Below are positions 31,454 through 34,787 of a stretch of 34,787 nt of DNA, piece after piece; position 1 is the stretch's first letter, and every line of letters starts with the position of its first letter. Source of the DNA: Clostridia bacterium (GTDB taxonomy: Bacteria > Bacillota > DSM-521 > Neomoorellales > SLTJ01); the NCBI GenBank assembly GCA_024653205.1, contig JANLFO010000023.1:1-34787 (forward strand), given 5' to 3'. The notes under the pieces are model-generated. The model was given only the letters and a program-made list of their open reading frames with translations, ran no database searches and had not been told where the DNA came from. A program made the position numbers and the translations under genes.

Positions 31454-31482
31454 TTACAGGTGTGTGCCGGAGGGAGCCAGGA

Positions 31483-31749
31483 ATGGATTACGAAAGGCTT
31501 AGGCAGGCTCGCAAACGTATTGTGGGCACCAAGCAGACCACCAAGGCCGTCCAGCGCAATCAGGTCAAGGTGGTATACGTGGCGGCAGATGCCGAGGAGA
31601 AGGTCGTAGGTCCGCTCTTGGCCCTCTGCAAGGAGAAAAACGTGGAGGTAATAACCGTAGACTCCATGGCCGAGCTGGGCAAGGCCTGCGGTATACAGGT
31701 AGGCTCTGCAGCGGCAGCTATTTTGGAAGAGGCGGAGAGTCAGGCATAG
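31483..31749 (+). CDS. Ribosomal L7Ae-like protein (YbxF family)
   Basis: 88 residues, an RNA-binding L7Ae/L30e fold that recognises kink-turns. MDYERLRQARKRIVGTKQTT, then KAVQRNQVKVVYVAADAEEK and CKEKNVEVITVDSMAELGKA, and GIQVGSAAAAIL. In Bacillus this gene (ybxF, rplGB) lies between rpoC and rpsL. GGAGGG precedes the ATG at 31483; the frame extends upstream to 31444 but that lies at the promoter. First gene of the operon here. Confidence 0.93.
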   Translation: MDYERLRQARKRIVGTKQTTKAVQRNQVKVVYVAADAEEKVVGPLLALCKEKNVEVITVDSMAELGKACGIQVGSAAAAILEEAESQA

Positions 31750-31765
31750 ATAGGGGGTGCAGGGA

Positions 31766-32143
31766 TTGCCCACCATACAGCAACTGGTACGCGAGAGCCG
31801 GGAAAAGGTAGAGCGTAAGTCGTCTGCGCCGGCGCTGAAGGGTTCACCGCAGAAGCGCGGAGTGTGCACGCGGGTATATACCACCACGCCGAAGAAGCCC
31901 AATTCGGCACTCCGCAAGGTGGCGCGGGTGAGGCTCACCAATGGAGTAGAGGTGACCGCCTACATTCCCGGGATTGGACACAACCTGCAAGAGCACTCGG
32001 TGGTGCTGGTGCGGGGCGGACGGGTTAAGGATTTGCCCGGCGTGCGCTACCACATCATCCGGGGTACTTTGGATGCGGCGGGAGTGCAGAACCGTTTTCG
32101 CGGTCGCTCCAAGTACGGGGCCAAGCGTCCGAAGAAGAAATAG
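31766..32143 (+). CDS. rpsL: 30S ribosomal protein S12
   Basis: 125 residues, the usual length. The start is a TTG at 31766, giving [15 protein letters not shown], the conserved S12 N-terminus; GGGGGTG lies upstream, and the GTG at 31757 is probably part of that site. Decoding-centre motifs: [20 protein letters not shown] and [20 protein letters not shown], ending in [12 protein letters not shown]. Lys residues tied to streptomycin sensitivity are present. Confidence 0.97.
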   Translation: MPTIQQLVRESREKVERKSSAPALKGSPQKRGVCTRVYTTTPKKPNSALRKVARVRLTNGVEVTAYIPGIGHNLQEHSVVLVRGGRVKDLPGVRYHIIRGTLDAAGVQNRFRGRSKYGAKRPKKK

Positions 32144-32160
32144 GCAAGGAGGAAAAACCG

Positions 32161-32631
32161 ATGCCGCGTAGAGGTCCGGCACGCAGGCGAGAGGTAGAGC
32201 CAGATCCCAAATACAACAGCGTGAAAGTAGCCAAGCTCATCAACCAGGTAATGAAGGACGGCAAGAAGAGCCTGGCGCAGAAAATCTGCTATCGAGCCTT
32301 TGAGATTCTGGAGGCCAAGACCGGGCGTCACGCGCTGGAGGTGTTCGAGCAGGCTCTCAAGAACACCATGCCGGTTCTGGAGACCAAGTCGCGCCGGGTA
32401 GGCGGGGCTACCTACCAGGTACCGGTGGAGGTGCGGCCGGACCGGCGCCAGACGCTGGCCATTCGCTGGATCGTGAGTTACGCCCGTGAGCGTTCGGGAA
32501 AGAGCATGGAGGAGAAACTGGCTGCGGAATTGTTGGACGCCGCCAACGGTACCGGTGGGGCGGTGAAGAAGCGCGAGGACACCCACCGCATGGCCGAGGC
32601 CAACCGGGCCTTTGCCCATTACCGCTGGTAG
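32161..32631 (+). CDS. rpsG: 30S ribosomal protein S7
   Basis: 156 residues, standard length: [60 protein letters not shown] and ending in [15 protein letters not shown]. It nucleates the 30S head and often represses this operon. AAGGAGGAAAAACCG precedes the ATG; 17 bases after rpsL. Confidence 0.98.
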   Translation: MPRRGPARRREVEPDPKYNSVKVAKLINQVMKDGKKSLAQKICYRAFEILEAKTGRHALEVFEQALKNTMPVLETKSRRVGGATYQVPVEVRPDRRQTLAIRWIVSYARERSGKSMEEKLAAELLDAANGTGGAVKKREDTHRMAEANRAFAHYRW

Positions 32632-32671
32632 GACCCCAGGCTGCGGCCGGGGCAAAAGGAGGTGAGTATAG

Positions 32672-34741
32672 GTGCGTGAGTATCCCCTGGAGCGAATGCG
32701 GAACATAGGTATTATGGCCCATATAGACGCCGGGAAGACCACAACTACCGAGCGGATCCTGTACTACACCGGTCGGGTGCACAGAATGGGAGAAGTGCAC
32801 GACGGTGCGGCCACCATGGACTGGATGGTGCAGGAACAGGAGCGGGGCATCACTATTACTTCGGCCGCCACTACCTGTCTGTGGAAAGAATGCTGCATTA
32901 ATATCATTGATACGCCCGGGCACGTGGACTTTACCGTGGAGGTTGAACGCTCCCTGCGCGTGCTGGACGGGGCGGTGGCCATTTTTTGCGCCGTGGGTGG
33001 CGTGGAGCCGCAGTCGGAGACGGTATGGAGGCAGGCGGACCGTTACCGGGTTCCGCGGATAGCTTATATAAACAAGATGGATCGAGTAGGGGCGGACTTC
33101 TTCCGGGTGGTCACCATGATGGTCGGCCGCCTGGGAACCAATCCGGTACCCGTACAGCTTCCTCTCGGCAAGGAAGAAGGATTCCGGGGCGTAATCGATC
33201 TTATTCGGAGGCAGGCGGTGGTGTGGACGGACGAACTGGGCCTGGAGTATCATGAGGAGCCCGTTCCGGAAGAATACCGGGAACTGGTAGAGGAGTACCG
33301 CAATCGCCTGCTGGAGATCGTGGCCGAAAGTGAGGAGGGGTTGCTGGTCAAGTACCTGGAGGGCGAGGAATTAACCGAGGAGGAAATCAAGCGGGGCCTG
33401 CGTAAGGCCACCCTGGAGCTTAAGGCCGTGCCGGTCTTATGCGGTTCCTCCTTCAAGAACCGGGGCGTACAGCCGCTTCTGGACGCGGTGGTAAGCTATC
33501 TCCCGGCTCCCACGGACGTGGCCGCGGTTAGAGGTAGGGATCCCGAGACCGGAGAGGAAGAGGCGCGTTTGAGCAGCGACGACGAGCCTTTGAGCGCCCT
33601 GGCCTTCAAGATTATGGCCGACCCTTATGTGGGCAAGCTGACCTTCATTCGCGTGTACTCGGGAACCCTCAAGGCCGGATCCTATGTGTACAACTCCACC
33701 AAGGGCAGGCGCGAGCGGGTCGCCCGGGTGCTGCGCATGCATGCCAACCACCGGGAGGACGTGGGTCAGGCCTTTGCCGGAGACATCGTGGCCGTGGTGG
33801 GCCTCAAGGATACCACTACCGGCGATACCCTCTGCAGCCAGGAGGACCCCATTCTTCTGGAATCCATGCAGTTCCCGGAACCGGTTATCTCCGTGGCCAT
33901 CGAGCCCAAGACCAAGGCAGACCAGGAGAAGATGGGGCTGGCTCTGCAGAGGCTGGCCGAGGAGGATCCCACCTTTCGGGTCCATACCGATCCGGATACC
34001 GGCGAGACTCTCATCTCCGGCATGGGCGAGCTGCATCTCGAGATCCTGGTGGATCGACTTACCCGAGAGTTCAACGTCCAGGCCAGGGTGGGCCGGCCGC
34101 AGGTGGCCTACAAGGAAACTATCACCCGGCCGGCGCGGGCAGAAGGCAAGTTCATCCGGCAAACCGGTGGCAGGGGGCAGTACGGTCATATCTGGCTGGA
34201 AATCAGTCCCCAAGAACGAGGCCGGGGGTTCAGCTTCGAGAGTAAGATCGTGGGCGGCGTTGTACCCAGGGAATACCTGCCCGCCGTGGAAGTCGGGGTT
34301 CGAGAAGCCATGGACACCGGAGTACTGGCCGGTTTCCCGATGATAGATGTGGCAGTGAAGGCAGTGGACGGCTCCTATCACGAGGTAGACTCCTCGGAGA
34401 TGGCCTTTAAGATCGCCGGCTCTTTGGCCTTTAAGGAGGCAGCGCGCAAAGCCCATCCGGTACTCCTGGAACCGGTAATGCAAGTGGAGGTGGTGGTGCC
34501 GGAAGAATACATGGGCGACGTGCTTGGAGACCTGAATGCCCGGCGCGGGCAGATAGAGGGATTGGAAGAGCGGGGTAACGTCCAGGTTATTCGGGCCAGG
34601 GTGCCCCTGGCCGAGATGTTCGGCTACGCCACCGACCTGCGATCACTCACCCAGGGCCGGGCTACCTACGTGATGCAGTTCGATCGCTACGAGGAGGTTC
34701 CCGTGGCTCTGGCGGAAGAAATAATGGCCAAGAGGAGGTAA
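32672..34741 (+). CDS. fusA: Elongation factor G
   Basis: Translocation GTPase of 689 residues. G1 is [20 protein letters not shown], then [11 protein letters not shown] (switch I), [15 protein letters not shown] (switch II) and the NKMD motif in [13 protein letters not shown]. Domains II to V follow, with [20 protein letters not shown] and [17 protein letters not shown] start at 32672 behind AAAGGAGGTGAG. Followed by tuf. Confidence 0.98.
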   Translation: MREYPLERMRNIGIMAHIDAGKTTTTERILYYTGRVHRMGEVHDGAATMDWMVQEQERGITITSAATTCLWKECCINIIDTPGHVDFTVEVERSLRVLDGAVAIFCAVGGVEPQSETVWRQADRYRVPRIAYINKMDRVGADFFRVVTMMVGRLGTNPVPVQLPLGKEEGFRGVIDLIRRQAVVWTDELGLEYHEEPVPEEYRELVEEYRNRLLEIVAESEEGLLVKYLEGEELTEEEIKRGLRKATLELKAVPVLCGSSFKNRGVQPLLDAVVSYLPAPTDVAAVRGRDPETGEEEARLSSDDEPLSALAFKIMADPYVGKLTFIRVYSGTLKAGSYVYNSTKGRRERVARVLRMHANHREDVGQAFAGDIVAVVGLKDTTTGDTLCSQEDPILLESMQFPEPVISVAIEPKTKADQEKMGLALQRLAEEDPTFRVHTDPDTGETLISGMGELHLEILVDRLTREFNVQARVGRPQVAYKETITRPARAEGKFIRQTGGRGQYGHIWLEISPQERGRGFSFESKIVGGVVPREYLPAVEVGVREAMDTGVLAGFPMIDVAVKAVDGSYHEVDSSEMAFKIAGSLAFKEAARKAHPVLLEPVMQVEVVVPEEYMGDVLGDLNARRGQIEGLEERGNVQVIRARVPLAEMFGYATDLRSLTQGRATYVMQFDRYEEVPVALAEEIMAKRR

Positions 34742-34747
34742 GCGAAG

Positions 34748-34787
34748 ATGGGGAAGCAGAGATTTGAGCGGACGAAGCCGCATGTGA
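34748..34787 (+). CDS. tuf: Elongation factor Tu (N-terminal fragment)
   Basis: The first 13 codons read MGKQRFERTKPHV, the start of EF-Tu (usual form M-A-K-x-K-F-E-R-x-K-P-H-V), and then the window ends. GAGGAGG lies before the ATG, 6 bases after the fusA stop codon. The order rpsL-rpsG-fusA-tuf is the standard str operon. Confidence 0.93.
   Translation, partial: MGKQRFERTKPHV

Noticed and set aside
31201-31941. A 246-codon minus-strand frame opposite the L7Ae and rpsL genes
   Set aside because: It mirrors well-conserved ribosomal genes and has no ribosome binding site.

Overview
The window looks like chromosomal DNA from a GC-rich, anaerobic, probably thermophilic Firmicute of the Moorella/Ammonifex/Desulfotomaculum kind. 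This is an inference from gene content: a selenocysteine formate dehydrogenase with NuoE/NuoF-like diaphorase subunits, a MoeA fused to a periplasmic-binding-protein-like domain, the acpS-nnr-alr-ndoAI-ndoA gene order known from Bacillus and relatives, a glmS ribozyme, and strong GGAGG ribosome binding sites with many GTG and TTG starts. Everything from 1 to about 31,100 reads on the minus strand; from 31,425 onward the genes read on the plus strand.

Layout (minus strand, described by falling function blocks). 1-54: first codons of a phenylacetate-CoA-ligase-like gene. 128-3157: a complete tripartite TRAP transporter (binding lipoprotein, small and large membrane subunits) with a strong hairpin between dctP and dctQ. 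3158-3767: gene-free, with a terminator-like hairpin. 3768-10483: one molybdenum cofactor (Moco) operon behind a good sigma-A promoter: small CQLGCF protein, moeA, moeA-PBP fusion, moaA, moaC, MOSC protein, mogA and a membrane-anchored protein of unknown role. 10594-12631: a glycosyltransferase and an orphan histidine kinase whose reading frame has lost its own stop. 12662-17774: formate dehydrogenase, with fdhA interrupted in frame by a UGA that is read as selenocysteine, plus NuoF-like and NuoE-like subunits. 17780-18379: 5-formyltetrahydrofolate cyclo-ligase, preceded by a cluster of DnaA boxes. 18547-21231: tRNA t6A genes tsaD, rimI, tsaB, tsaE. 21348-23417: thiC and thiE under a TPP riboswitch with a downstream terminator. 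23631-30925: class I amidotransferase-like hydrolase, ndoA toxin and ndoAI antitoxin with their own promoter, an inserted PIN toxin/small antitoxin pair of lower GC, alr, nnr, acpS, glmS. 31,034-31,160: glmS ribozyme. 31,208-31,358: a run of hairpins. 31,425-34,787 (plus): ybxF-like L7Ae protein, rpsL, rpsG, fusA and the start of tuf.

How the parts fit: the Moco operon makes the cofactor needed by the neighbouring formate dehydrogenase; formate and the folate ligase point to one-carbon metabolism (Wood-Ljungdahl type), although no other pathway gene is in the window. The most unusual signals are the DnaA-box cluster far from any dnaA gene, the fused kinase/glycosyltransferase reading frames, the 51-residue antitoxin candidate with the PIN gene inserted into the alr-ndoA locus, the glmS ribozyme without a recognisable canonical cleavage site, and the repeated hairpins between glmS and the ribosomal operon. 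I saw no rRNA, tRNA, CRISPR array or insertion sequence.
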